Below are positions 7,658 to 14,674 of a DNA stretch of 42,215 bases, one piece after another. Position 1 is the stretch's first letter. Each line of letters starts with the position of its first letter. The position numbers were made by a program, and so were the translations under genes. This stretch comes from Paludibacteraceae bacterium (GTDB lineage: Bacteria; Bacteroidota; Bacteroidia; Bacteroidales; Paludibacteraceae): the NCBI GenBank assembly GCA_905235225.1, contig CAJOKE010000017.1, positions 1 through 42,215 of the forward strand, in the 5' to 3' direction. The notes beneath the pieces are model-generated. The model did no database searches. It was not told the origin of the DNA and saw only the letters and a list, made by a program, of their open reading frames with translations.

Positions 7658-7722
7658 CGAAATCAAGACGGATAAGTCTTACTACTATGTAGTACAGAAG
7701 CAAGATCCTCTTGATTTTATTA
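7658..7722 (+). ncRNA. Candidate structured small RNA 3 (~65 nt)
   Basis: Closing stem AAATCAAGA (7660-7668) with TCTTGATTT (7709-7717), then T-rich TTTTATT. Two inner hairpins, AAGACggataaGTCTT (competing with the closing stem) and TACTACtatGTAGTA. It lies in a 411-base gene-free gap (7599-8009) in the late operon, on the opposite strand. Confidence 0.5.
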
Positions 7723-7723
7723 C

Positions 7724-7790
7724 ACTCCTTTCTCAGCAATCGGCCTAATGAGAAATCAGAGAAAGCCGTTGGGGAAAGGAGTTTTATTTT
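7724..7790 (+). ncRNA. Second closed RNA structure following small RNA 3
   Basis: ACTCCTTT (7724-7731) pairs exactly with AAAGGAGT (7775-7782), followed by TTTTATTTT. Inside, CTCA 7732/TGAG 7749 and CGGC 7741/GCCG 7765 interleave, which would make a small pseudoknot. No promoter of its own is seen, so it probably depends on readthrough from 7646. Confidence 0.45.
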
Positions 7791-7844
7791 CATACTACCT
7801 GATTTTCAATTTTCACATTATTTTCTTCTATATTTGAATTTTTA

Positions 7845-7876
7845 TTTGTGTATTTCAAAAATTTGTTGTACCTTTG
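7845..7876 (+). promoter_or_regulatory. Promoter of small RNA 4
   Basis: TTTG 7845-7848, 20-base spacer, TACCTTTG 7869-7876. Nearly the same as the three other plus-strand promoters in the late region. Confidence 0.7.
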
Positions 7877-7880
7877 CAGC

Positions 7881-7943
7881 CGAAATCGACATTCGCAGTC
7901 TTTTCTCTTAGAGAAATGTTATCGAGCGGTGGCGATTTTTTTT
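7881..7943 (+). ncRNA. Candidate structured small RNA 4 (~63 nt)
   Basis: AAATCG (7883-7888) pairs with CGATTT (7933-7938), followed by a run of eight T. Inner hairpin TTTCTC-tta-GAGAAA (7902-7916). Begins with the same GCCGAAATC as small RNA 3 and ends before the convergent gene at 8010. Confidence 0.5.
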
Positions 7944-8009
7944 ATTTACCATATCCAATGTTTGTATAAAAAGATAGTAGGTGAGAATTGATTCCGTCCT
8001 TAGCTATTT

Positions 8010-8369
8010 TTACAATAGCTGTATACGTTGCTCCTTTTCTACGATATCTCTTATAATACACCCAATGGCCAGTATCAATATCCCGATACTTATCACCTGT
8101 TCTATTACGTCGAGAAGATTAAGAATCTCAAAAGCTGTAACCATCCCTTTTGCACCTTGATAGTGCTTGGTCATGATTTTTTCGAGATAGTAACCGGTAG
8201 GCATGTAAAGTTTGTACGATACATTGAATTTATCCGTTACTCGTAGATAAATCTTGCTTCCACTTGTTTTGGTGAAAGCAGTATAGATCTTCTGCTGTTC
8301 GGGAGTGTACTTTGACTTATCGCCGGCTTCCCTTATGAACGCCACTATTTTCTTCTCTAAGTTCGTCAC
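8010..8369 (-). CDS. Late-operon protein with C-terminal membrane segment
   Basis: 119 aa. N-terminal soluble helical part (TNLEKKIVAFIREAGDK, YTPEQQKIYTAFTK), a central part with YLRVTDKFNVSYKLYMP, then one long hydrophobic segment (~88-108, VIEQVISIGILILAIGCII). Unknown family. Its start overlaps the upstream gene's stop by four bases (ATGA), showing translational coupling. Confidence 0.6.
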   Translation of the reverse strand: MTNLEKKIVAFIREAGDKSKYTPEQQKIYTAFTKTSGSKIYLRVTDKFNVSYKLYMPTGYYLEKIMTKHYQGAKGMVTAFEILNLLDVIEQVISIGILILAIGCIIRDIVEKEQRIQLL

Positions 8370-8659
8370 TTTGCTTTCCCTTTTCTGTCAATGGTGCGTT
8401 TCAGATCGGCAATTTTACTATTGCTAATATCCAATGCATTCTGCAAACGCTGCTGCCCTGCCTTTAGTTCGGCATTCTCGTTACGAACCTGCACCAGTTC
8501 CTCATAGAGCTGAGCATTTTTCTGAACAAGCATATCAATAGACTTTTGCATCATCTCCAAAGTCTGCGTTTTGCGCGAATATCGCGTAGCGACCCATGTT
8601 ATAACACTCGTTACAGGTGGCAGAATAAATGTCAACCATTTGTAAATTGTTTCTTCCAT
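8366..8659 (-). CDS. Membrane-anchored coiled-coil protein
   Basis: 97 aa. N-terminal membrane segment (~6-26), basic stop (RYSRK), then a continuous coiled coil to the end (LEMMQKSIDMLVQKNAQLYEE, NENAELKAGQQRLQNALDI). Basic C-terminus. Structural or holin-like/spacer role possible; not recognised. Confidence 0.65.
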   Translation of the reverse strand: MEETIYKWLTFILPPVTSVITWVATRYSRKTQTLEMMQKSIDMLVQKNAQLYEELVQVRNENAELKAGQQRLQNALDISNSKIADLKRTIDRKGKAK

Positions 8660-8672
8660 CTCTTATATATCA

Positions 8673-8822
8673 TTAATGTGGCGCATATGGTGGTGGATTA
8701 GAAGTCGATTCTGAACTCGTTTCTTGATCTTCAGAGACACTAATCTGCTGAGAACCGATATAACACTTCACCGGTTGCCGGCCAAGGTATATACCTGATA
8801 TTGTCTTTGTTCCGACTTTCAT
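8673..8822 (-). CDS. Small virion-type protein (49 aa)
   Basis: Sequence begins MKVGTKTISGIYLGRQPVKCYIGSQ and ends in a Pro-rich tail (NPPPYAPH). The 'k-G-k-i-giylG-q-v-k-y-G' pattern is a beta motif often seen in small structural proteins of Bacteroidota phages. It overlaps the upstream gene at ATGA (8819-8822). Confidence 0.6.
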   Translation of the reverse strand: MKVGTKTISGIYLGRQPVKCYIGSQQISVSEDQETSSESTSNPPPYAPH

Positions 8823-9208
8823 AACATTATAATATTTGACAACATTTGGTCATCTAACGATTCCAAATACCTGAATTGGTATGTTTTAGATTTGGTATGC
8901 GGACAGGTTATTTTACCTAAACGGCTACTTATCCATTTCCTAAGGACTCTCGATTGTTCCTTCGTAATGCAACTGACTATGTACTCCGGAGAGATTTCAA
9001 CCTTTAGGTGCTTGGCACTTTCGAGCATGATAAAACTTGAGCAAAAACGAATACATCCGGGTGTTTCTTTTATGCCGAAATGGTCAAGGACCTGGTCATG
9101 CGTCCGATTTCCTTGCCGGTAGTCGTCCGTGCCATAATAAGAGCCGTCGCTGAAAATAAACCCGCAATTGATCTTTGCTATATCATCCGGAGAACTAATA
9201 TACATCAT
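8819..9208 (-). CDS. Hypothetical protein following the Hint-domain spike
   Basis: 129 aa, soluble, Cys- and His-containing (NCGF, GCIRFC, VSCIT, CPHTKSKTYQF). No family recognised. Its ATG overlaps the stop of the Hint-domain gene (9205-9208), suggesting coupled synthesis and perhaps a joint role such as spike assembly. Confidence 0.6.
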   Translation of the reverse strand: MMYISSPDDIAKINCGFIFSDGSYYGTDDYRQGNRTHDQVLDHFGIKETPGCIRFCSSFIMLESAKHLKVEISPEYIVSCITKEQSRVLRKWISSRLGKITCPHTKSKTYQFRYLESLDDQMLSNIIML

Positions 9209-10713
9209 ACCAATCTTTTAGGCACTTTGCAATACCTGTCACCTGTCAAGCAACCGTTTGCAAAGTAGTTCGTAGATCCTTGGAGAGTAATCTTATAGTG
9301 ATTGACAATTTCAGTATGTTGGATATGCTCCACCAACGCGGGAGTTGTGCCATCCGATTTATAGATACGGTCACCGGTATTCCACTCATCCATGTATGTG
9401 AATTTGCCCTTGTCCACATTATAGAACTCATGCCTGTGCGCCGTCTTCAGTACAGTGCCGTCAGAGAACACCCATTCGTCCCAGACACTTGCCGTCTTGT
9501 TCTTTGCAGCATCCGTATATAACACCTCGCGGGATACAATCTCGTTGGTTTCCAAATCCAAAGAACGCACCTTGTCGCCAATTACAATATCCCTGATTTG
9601 TTTGGCTGTGCCGTCAGCCATTGTCACCAGTGTGTCACCCAACAAGCAATACATGCAATCTTCAACATAAAATGCAAGATCAGGCGTAATTACGGTTTGC
9701 TCGATGTCTTCGGCATTGCCACCGTCACAATACCATGTACAACCACCCTCTAATTTACCATCTACTACATCTTCTTCTCCATCATGGCGAATAATTAATT
9801 CATCTGATTCCAAATCAGGATAATCATCCGACGTAAAATGATTATACTCGCTGTCGATCCATTGACCTAATGTCATTCCCGGATCATATTCAGCAGTCAG
9901 TTCTATCTCTGGACTTGCATTTAACTGCCCGAATACTCCAGAGATTATAAAGGTGTGTTTGTCGGGTATATCCTGTAAAACGATATATAACACATCGTCA
10001 TCTTTGGTATTTATTGCATTATATTCGGATTGTGTTCCCTTCCATACACTGGATATACCTTCCGATCTAATTACATCACTTAAGGCACCGTTTAATTGAT
10101 CTTCGGAAACGTAAATGAACTTACTCCAATGGTCTTCTTTCCATTCTGATGTCAATATGTCATACGAACGGGATAAATAACAGTCATTGTTTGATAGAGT
10201 ATAAGAAGTGGTATGGGTACTACCCATCACTTTAATAACCATGGTATAATAATAGTGATAGTAACGACCCCTCATTCCATTTCTTAGCATATGGCAAACC
10301 TGGTATATTCCGGCATCCTGATATGCCGATAGTTCATCAAGATTGTTCACATAAATAATGTCATCTGTTTTTTCTCCGGTGACATCCGTAAATGAAATTC
10401 CATTAAAGATATATATGTGTGAAGTATCAGCAGTAATATACAACACATCAGTTTTTGGCGTGTCACCTTGTACTGGCATCCCCGATGAGTCAAAAGTATA
10501 AATGTAGTTGTCTGCCGAATTAATCCAAAGGTCGCCTTCCTGTGGTTCATTCGGAGCCTCTGCCCCGTAATGCAAAACCGTTATGACCTCTTTTTCCGAC
10601 TCGTCCGGGGATATTGCACTTTTAATTTGGTCAAGCACCCACTGCTTTTCCTCTTCAGAGAAATCCAATCCCCTAAGTTTCCCTAATATTGGATCTAACT
10701 TAAAATCTGACAT
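9205..10713 (-). CDS. Spike/receptor-binding-like protein with C-terminal Hint domain
   Basis: 502 aa from Met at 10713 (MSDFKLDPILGKLRGLDFS); the upstream Met falls inside the previous gene. The first ~350 residues contain beta-rich segments typical of phage fibres (GDLWINSADNYIYTFD, DVLYITADTSHIYIFNG). Residues 356-502 form a Hint domain: Cys356 in CLLGDTLVTMADGTAKQI, VIGDKV, the TxxH block (TAHRH, 424-428) and the final strand HYKITLQGSTNYFANGC. The C-terminal Asn-Gly-Cys replaces the His-Asn of inteins, and only ~15 residues follow, so cleavage or hedgehog-like transfer is more likely than splicing. It is the largest late gene. Confidence 0.75.
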   Translation of the reverse strand: MSDFKLDPILGKLRGLDFSEEEKQWVLDQIKSAISPDESEKEVITVLHYGAEAPNEPQEGDLWINSADNYIYTFDSSGMPVQGDTPKTDVLYITADTSHIYIFNGISFTDVTGEKTDDIIYVNNLDELSAYQDAGIYQVCHMLRNGMRGRYYHYYYTMVIKVMGSTHTTSYTLSNNDCYLSRSYDILTSEWKEDHWSKFIYVSEDQLNGALSDVIRSEGISSVWKGTQSEYNAINTKDDDVLYIVLQDIPDKHTFIISGVFGQLNASPEIELTAEYDPGMTLGQWIDSEYNHFTSDDYPDLESDELIIRHDGEEDVVDGKLEGGCTWYCDGGNAEDIEQTVITPDLAFYVEDCMYCLLGDTLVTMADGTAKQIRDIVIGDKVRSLDLETNEIVSREVLYTDAAKNKTASVWDEWVFSDGTVLKTAHRHEFYNVDKGKFTYMDEWNTGDRIYKSDGTTPALVEHIQHTEIVNHYKITLQGSTNYFANGCLTGDRYCKVPKRLV

Positions 10714-10714
10714 A

Positions 10715-10987
10715 CTATCTTCTATATTCAAAAGTATATGTATCAATTTTGTCCGGTGCAAAAGCATAATTATATGCATCGCCATTAGGATACAGACGCC
10801 GGATGGTTTTTATACCTTCAGATTCTGTTTCTACAATCTTGACAATACGCCAACAAGACTGTGAGGTTATCGGTGTTGTGCGGGACAGATCTAAGACATA
10901 ATCCGCTCCGAGGTAACACATATAGATGTTCTTACCTGATTGAATTACTATATCCGCATCATATACGTTATCTAATGTAGGAAACAT
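10715..10987 (-). CDS. Small beta-rich late protein
   Basis: 90 aa, no membrane segment. Segments such as IVIQSGKNIYMCYLGADYVLDLS, CWRIVKIVETESEG and YAFAPDKIDTYTFEYR suggest a beta structure. Sits 1 base upstream of the spike gene, so it may be a fibre-base or capsid-vertex protein; this is from position only. Confidence 0.6.
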   Translation of the reverse strand: MFPTLDNVYDADIVIQSGKNIYMCYLGADYVLDLSRTTPITSQSCWRIVKIVETESEGIKTIRRLYPNGDAYNYAFAPDKIDTYTFEYRR

Positions 10988-10999
10988 TTTTGCACAGTT

Positions 11000-11407
11000 T
11001 TATAAATTACTTACCATTTCTTCTGTTACCTGTGTTTGGTTATGCCAGAAGTACTTGACTACTGCGAGCGTTTCGGCACCAAAATATCCGTCTTCCTTCA
11101 GTTTCTCAATCCGGGTGCCGTCTTCACGGACAGGAAACACCAATGGTGCCACCCATCCTTGCAAACGGATATTCAACTTGTGTTGCAAATCCTCAACAAG
11201 CAGACTTTTAACATGCGGGTTATAAACGAGAGGATATTGCTGATTGTTTCCATTATGTTCAATAGAAGCAATTGCCTCAAGAGCAGACTGTTCCTCGTCT
11301 ATTTCCTGTTGAGTCTCATTCTTTTTCTTCGTCCTGAAAAACAGAATAAGACATACTATTGTAGCGACAATCAGCACACCGGGTATAATAATATTTTTTG
11401 CTTTCAT
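11000..11407 (-). CDS. Membrane-anchored peptidoglycan-binding-like protein
   Basis: 135 aa. N-terminal membrane segment (~6-24) ending FRTKKK, an acidic linker, and a C-terminal segment (~68-125) with LVEDLQHKLN...DGYFGAETLAVVKYFW. This matches the helical PG_binding_1 pattern (vk-LQ-kLn, dG-fG-eT-aAv-fq). Probably anchors the virion or lysis machinery to peptidoglycan, or helps penetration at entry. Confidence 0.65.
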   Translation of the reverse strand: MKAKNIIIPGVLIVATIVCLILFFRTKKKNETQQEIDEEQSALEAIASIEHNGNNQQYPLVYNPHVKSLLVEDLQHKLNIRLQGWVAPLVFPVREDGTRIEKLKEDGYFGAETLAVVKYFWHNQTQVTEEMVSNL

Positions 11408-11412
11408 AGGGA

Positions 11413-11865
11413 TTAAAATTTATAATCAATCTGCCGGCTGACAAGTATTTGATTGATTTTGTTGATTTCTTTTACTGACAAATCATCCATCATCCAGTCT
11501 ATTAGCGTCATAGAATCCTTTACACCGAATGTTTTAATAAGTTGCAGGACATCAGAACGTGTGTTCATTTTCTCAAACACTTCATAGATGCGGTCTTCTT
11601 TGGTTCCAAAACCTTTCATCGCATCATATAACGTACTGGCATATCCATTGAACTGCTGCTGTGAAATAGTGATATTATCCGTTGATATTTCTTCATCAAG
11701 TTGTGTCGCTAACTTTTTATTAACGGCTGCATCATGCAACTTGCCGGTGACTAACTTACGAAATAGAACAATGGCTACAATTATGGCAATGACAGCACAA
11801 ACACCTGCCACTGCATACTTTACACCTTTTCTGCCAAAATCAATTCTTGATAACAAGTTTTTCAT
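11413..11865 (-). CDS. Membrane protein with annexin-repeat-like helical domain
   Basis: 150 aa. N-terminal basic end, one membrane segment (~18-38), then a helical domain containing ASTLYDAMKGFGTKEDRIYE, VFEKMNTRSDVLQLIKTFG and LIDWMMDDLSVKEINKI. The KGFGTKED string and spacing resemble one annexin repeat (aMkGlGTdE, rs-aQ-i--f, dLsg). A single repeat may be chance similarity. Virion-membrane role inferred from its neighbours. Confidence 0.65.
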   Translation of the reverse strand: MKNLLSRIDFGRKGVKYAVAGVCAVIAIIVAIVLFRKLVTGKLHDAAVNKKLATQLDEEISTDNITISQQQFNGYASTLYDAMKGFGTKEDRIYEVFEKMNTRSDVLQLIKTFGVKDSMTLIDWMMDDLSVKEINKINQILVSRQIDYKF

Positions 11866-11876
11866 AACCTCACAAT

Positions 11877-12149
11877 TTATTTTAACACTTTCTTCTTGAG
11901 AAGATCACGGGTAATAATCAATCCGAAAATGAAAATTGCACAAAAGACAACCACTCCGCCAATCGTCAAGATAGTCGTGCGCGGTAAGTCAATCTTGGCA
12001 TTGATGTCCATATCCCCTAATAGTCCGCTTTTTTTGCCAACGGTCACACTCGGCAAATCGACTTGGGGCATCTCTTTCTTTTGACTTTCAATGGCTGATG
12101 TTTCTCCATCCGCATGGTTCAGCCTGATTTTTAAGTTCTTTTTCTTCAT
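11877..12149 (-). CDS. Single-pass membrane protein
   Basis: 90 aa. Soluble charged N-terminal half, membrane segment at ~61-82 (ILTIGGVVVFCAIFIFGLII), short basic tail (RDLLKKKVLK). Unknown. One of a run of similar one-helix proteins expected in a phage with an internal membrane. Confidence 0.6.
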   Translation of the reverse strand: MKKKNLKIRLNHADGETSAIESQKKEMPQVDLPSVTVGKKSGLLGDMDINAKIDLPRTTILTIGGVVVFCAIFIFGLIITRDLLKKKVLK

Positions 12150-12170
12150 TTTTGTTTTAATCTTATTGAA

Positions 12171-12347
12171 TTATTTGCCGAGATTAGCAAACTGAGCCAG
12201 TATAGCCATTTCTTGCGCTTCTTTTGCCTTACGCTTCTGCTCAGAAACGGCAGCGGCAGCAGCTTCCTCTCTCTGTTGCTTCAGGTACAGCATATATACA
12301 TAATACAATATGCCGGCCATCAATATCAATCCTATCAATTTCTTCAT
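12171..12347 (-). CDS. Small membrane protein with Ala/Glu coiled tail (58 aa)
   Basis: Begins MKKLIGLILMAGILYYVYML, a membrane segment, then KQQREEAAAAAVSEQKRKAKEAQEM, probably a helix lying outside the membrane. It shares the four bases 12344-12347 (ATGA) with the preceding gene's stop. Confidence 0.6.
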   Translation of the reverse strand: MKKLIGLILMAGILYYVYMLYLKQQREEAAAAAVSEQKRKAKEAQEMAILAQFANLGK

Positions 12348-12580
12348 TTCCGGTTTCGGATCAATGCAATCAGAACAACGAACTGCAAACCGATAGACAG
12401 CAAATCCAAATGGTAGCGACGAACACTATACCCGCAGATATTGAAAAGTTCTGTCGTACATTCACTCGGCCGCCAATTATTTACGAAATACTCTTCGCGT
12501 TTGACATTTGCCTTTTTCTTATAATCTGATCCGCTTTTTTCAAGCGATACATCATAAAATGTTTTTACTTTTGGTCCCAT
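12344..12580 (-). CDS. Small membrane protein (78 aa)
   Basis: Basic N-terminal domain with KTFYDVSLEKSGSDYKKKAN, then a C-terminal hydrophobic segment (~57-74, HLDLLSIGLQFVVLIALI) and a short RNRK tail. Not recognised; part of the membrane-protein run. Confidence 0.55.
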   Translation of the reverse strand: MGPKVKTFYDVSLEKSGSDYKKKANVKREEYFVNNWRPSECTTELFNICGYSVRRYHLDLLSIGLQFVVLIALIRNRK

Positions 12581-12602
12581 ATTATTATAGTTTTTTAGTT
12601 AA

Positions 12603-12950
12603 TTACTTCCAAAAACGACCGGAATGATACGTTAATGTCCCTGACTTAAACGCCCAAAATCCGCATACAATTACAGCCGTCAAAACAACCCAGAGCAAAA
12701 TGGTCTTACCATTTTGTACCCAGAAGCTCTTTTTGATGGCATACTTTTCCGGAACAGCATAATTATCACCTTGTTCCTTGGCCGCCTTTTTGTTAAGATA
12801 CCAACGCGAAGTACCCTTCTTTCTCCAAAAAGTGGAAGGCATGCGTGGGGATGCCGAAATATGCATGTACTCATACCCTTCATCCTTACTTATCGGATTA
12901 TAACGCGGAGCCGTCTCTTTCCACTCCTTTGATGATTTTGCGTATGACAT
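12603..12950 (-). CDS. Single-pass membrane protein (115 aa)
   Basis: Soluble basic N-terminal two thirds with aromatic strings (YEYMHISASPRMPSTFWRKK, TSRWYLNKKAA), a membrane segment at ~84-102 (ILLWVVLTAVIVCGFWAF) and a short exposed tail. Unknown. Starts 1 base after the 52-aa gene upstream. Confidence 0.6.
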   Translation of the reverse strand: MSYAKSSKEWKETAPRYNPISKDEGYEYMHISASPRMPSTFWRKKGTSRWYLNKKAAKEQGDNYAVPEKYAIKKSFWVQNGKTILLWVVLTAVIVCGFWAFKSGTLTYHSGRFWK

Positions 12951-12951
12951 A

Positions 12952-13110
12952 TTATTCTAATTTTAGTTTCTTTGCTTGTGAATTTAGAACTACTACAGCT
13001 ATAACAATACAAATAAGTGCAATTAATCTGACTGCAGTTCGTTTATTGTTAAGGTTGACATCACGGTAATAACCCTTGCTGTTATCTGTGATTAAATGTT
13101 CACGTTTCAT
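12952..13110 (-). CDS. Small membrane protein (52 aa)
   Basis: Reads MKREHLITDNSKGYYRDVNL, a basic stretch (NNKRTAVR), one hydrophobic segment (LIALICIVIAVVVL) and a short NSQAKKLKLE tail. It fills what would otherwise be a gap between two tightly packed late genes (10 and 1 bases from its neighbours). This supports it as a gene. Confidence 0.6.
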   Translation of the reverse strand: MKREHLITDNSKGYYRDVNLNNKRTAVRLIALICIVIAVVVLNSQAKKLKLE

Positions 13111-13120
13111 AGTCTCCGTA

Positions 13121-13450
13121 TTACTTGCGTTTCGTCAAAGCTACTGTCAAAAATAAGCCGCCCAATATCAGCGTAATGATTACCATGGTAACATATGTGC
13201 TGCCACCTGACATAGATTTTCCGATTAAATCATTGAATTCGCTTGATTGTTTGGAATTCGCCATTGTTTGAAGGCTCAACCAATCTAAAAATGCTCGATG
13301 GGATTCTTCCTGTTCCCCAACGACTGCACTTATTGTCTGACCGATTGTATCAACAACTCCGGTTACAGCATTAGCAATCGCACCAGCCGGTGATGCCCCC
13401 GCAATACCGCTGCCTATTCCACCGATTACACTTCCTATTCCTTCAGCCAT
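13121..13450 (-). CDS. Glycine-rich tail-anchored membrane protein
   Basis: 109 aa. Gly/Ala-rich N-terminus (GIGSVIGGIGSGIAGASPAGAIANAVTG is a single low-complexity amphipathic stretch), helical middle, and a C-terminal membrane segment (~87-104) ending TKRK. Such Gly-rich stretches occur in membrane-inserting virion proteins. Overlaps the zincin gene by one base. Confidence 0.6.
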   Translation of the reverse strand: MAEGIGSVIGGIGSGIAGASPAGAIANAVTGVVDTIGQTISAVVGEQEESHRAFLDWLSLQTMANSKQSSEFNDLIGKSMSGGSTYVTMVIITLILGGLFLTVALTKRK

Positions 13451-14028
13451 TATCCCAAAAATTTAGTTATTATCAACATTACTCCTACTGCTAAAGCCAT
13501 GAGAACCAATGTATTGTCTTTCTTTTGTATATTCTCTTCCGTAGTCGTCTTGTTCAGGATCATCATCTGCCCCATTAAAGCTGCCAGGTTGCTGAACGTT
13601 GAGTTTTGATTTGCAAACATTTCCTTTAGATCATCACCGGCAATAATAGCACCGTTGAGAACAGGATGAGTTTTATCCCATTGTAACGCCAAATTATAGA
13701 TATGGTCAATGCGTTCCTGATGGAAACTGTTATTGCTGTCAAGCAAATGCTCCAACGCTCCGATCATCTGCTTTAGAGAACGCCATTCCGTACCGGCAAG
13801 TTTATCAAAAGCATACTTATCCGCTTTAAGTTCATCCGCCGTATTCAGGACAATATGCCCCTTTTCGTGTAGAATCCAGAATTTACGTTCAAAAGGCGGA
13901 AGTTTTGAATAAAGTATGGGATTGATGTAAATTGTAGCGGTCTGACGATCACAAGCACATGGAGTACCAACCATCTCCCCTGTGGTCTTGTTTACGTATC
14001 TGAATCTTATTTTTTCTGCTTTGTTCAT
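13450..14028 (-). CDS. Membrane-anchored zincin-like metalloprotease
   Basis: 192 aa. HExxH zinc motif HEKGH at 54-58 in WILHEKGHIVLNTADELKAD, with Glu66 or Asp70 as candidate third ligands. The motif and its downstream 'dE-kAD-yAf' resemble M48/M78-type zincins. A C-terminal membrane segment (~172-189) anchors it. Within a virion operon it may process structural proteins or act on the host envelope at entry; that is inferred. All active-site residues needed for the motif are present. Confidence 0.7.
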   Translation of the reverse strand: MNKAEKIRFRYVNKTTGEMVGTPCACDRQTATIYINPILYSKLPPFERKFWILHEKGHIVLNTADELKADKYAFDKLAGTEWRSLKQMIGALEHLLDSNNSFHQERIDHIYNLALQWDKTHPVLNGAIIAGDDLKEMFANQNSTFSNLAALMGQMMILNKTTTEENIQKKDNTLVLMALAVGVMLIITKFLG

Positions 14029-14101
14029 GTTATAAAAAAGTTCGTCAACCTCGCCAGATGGCGGCTGACGAACACTCTCCTAGGCTTTTATACAATGACA
14101 A

Positions 14102-14674
14102 TTACTTTTTGCCTGCCACAACAATTACAATGACAAGAACTACAACAAGAAGAAATGCTCCCCCACCAACAGCCACCCATTTAAGGGTATTGTTATTATT
14201 GTCGTTTTGCTGTTCCTGCAGTTGTTTCATATACAAGCGTGCGGCATTCAACTGCTCTGCTTCATCCTGTGCGGCTTGATTGCCGTATTTAGATTTTCCC
14301 AGTTCCATTCCCCCACTTATGATGGCTAATGCTGCATCAATACCCTTATCAATTAAAGATACCTTTTGATCTGTGGTTAGATTGATTTTGTTATTAGTAG
14401 TAGAATTGGATCTGCTCAATCCGGATGACATAAACAGTTTTCTTTCAGCCTGGAATCTGGGACTCTCTACTGCTTTCCGAAGAATTGAGGCAAACGGCTT
14501 GCCAAACTCGGCACCATACTCTTTATATGCCTTCATGCAGAAAGCGGCCGTAATGTCCTTACCACGAGTATCATAACCAAAATTTGCGAGCAGGTTCCGT
14601 ATTGCTAATTTATCCGCATACGGAAGCATTGCCGCAAAGAACATATTGAGTTTAGTTTCGCCCGTCATACGCAT
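14102..14674 (-). CDS. Tail-anchored late protein next to the capsid candidate
   Basis: 190 aa. Helical soluble body (LPYADKLAIRNLLANFG, KAYKEYGAEFGKPFASILRKAV), Gln/Asn-rich linker, and a long C-terminal membrane segment (~168-187, GGGAFLLVVVLVIVIVVAG) ending KK. One-base overlap with the 229-aa capsid candidate. It may be a minor capsid or membrane-capsid linker protein. Between it and the next gene (14029-14101) lies a 73-base gap containing inverted GTCAGCC/GGCTGAC-like sequence, a possible weak terminator. Confidence 0.6.
   Translation of the reverse strand: MRMTGETKLNMFFAAMLPYADKLAIRNLLANFGYDTRGKDITAAFCMKAYKEYGAEFGKPFASILRKAVESPRFQAERKLFMSSGLSRSNSTTNNKINLTTDQKVSLIDKGIDAALAIISGGMELGKSKYGNQAAQDEAEQLNAARLYMKQLQEQQNDNNNNTLKWVAVGGGAFLLVVVLVIVIVVAGKK

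Noticed and set aside
7711..7911. 66-aa plus-strand frame in the late-operon gap
   Set aside because: It runs through two RNA terminators and a promoter, with no recognisable protein features.
4947..7943. Retron-type non-coding RNA
   Set aside because: No reverse transcriptase gene is present in the element.
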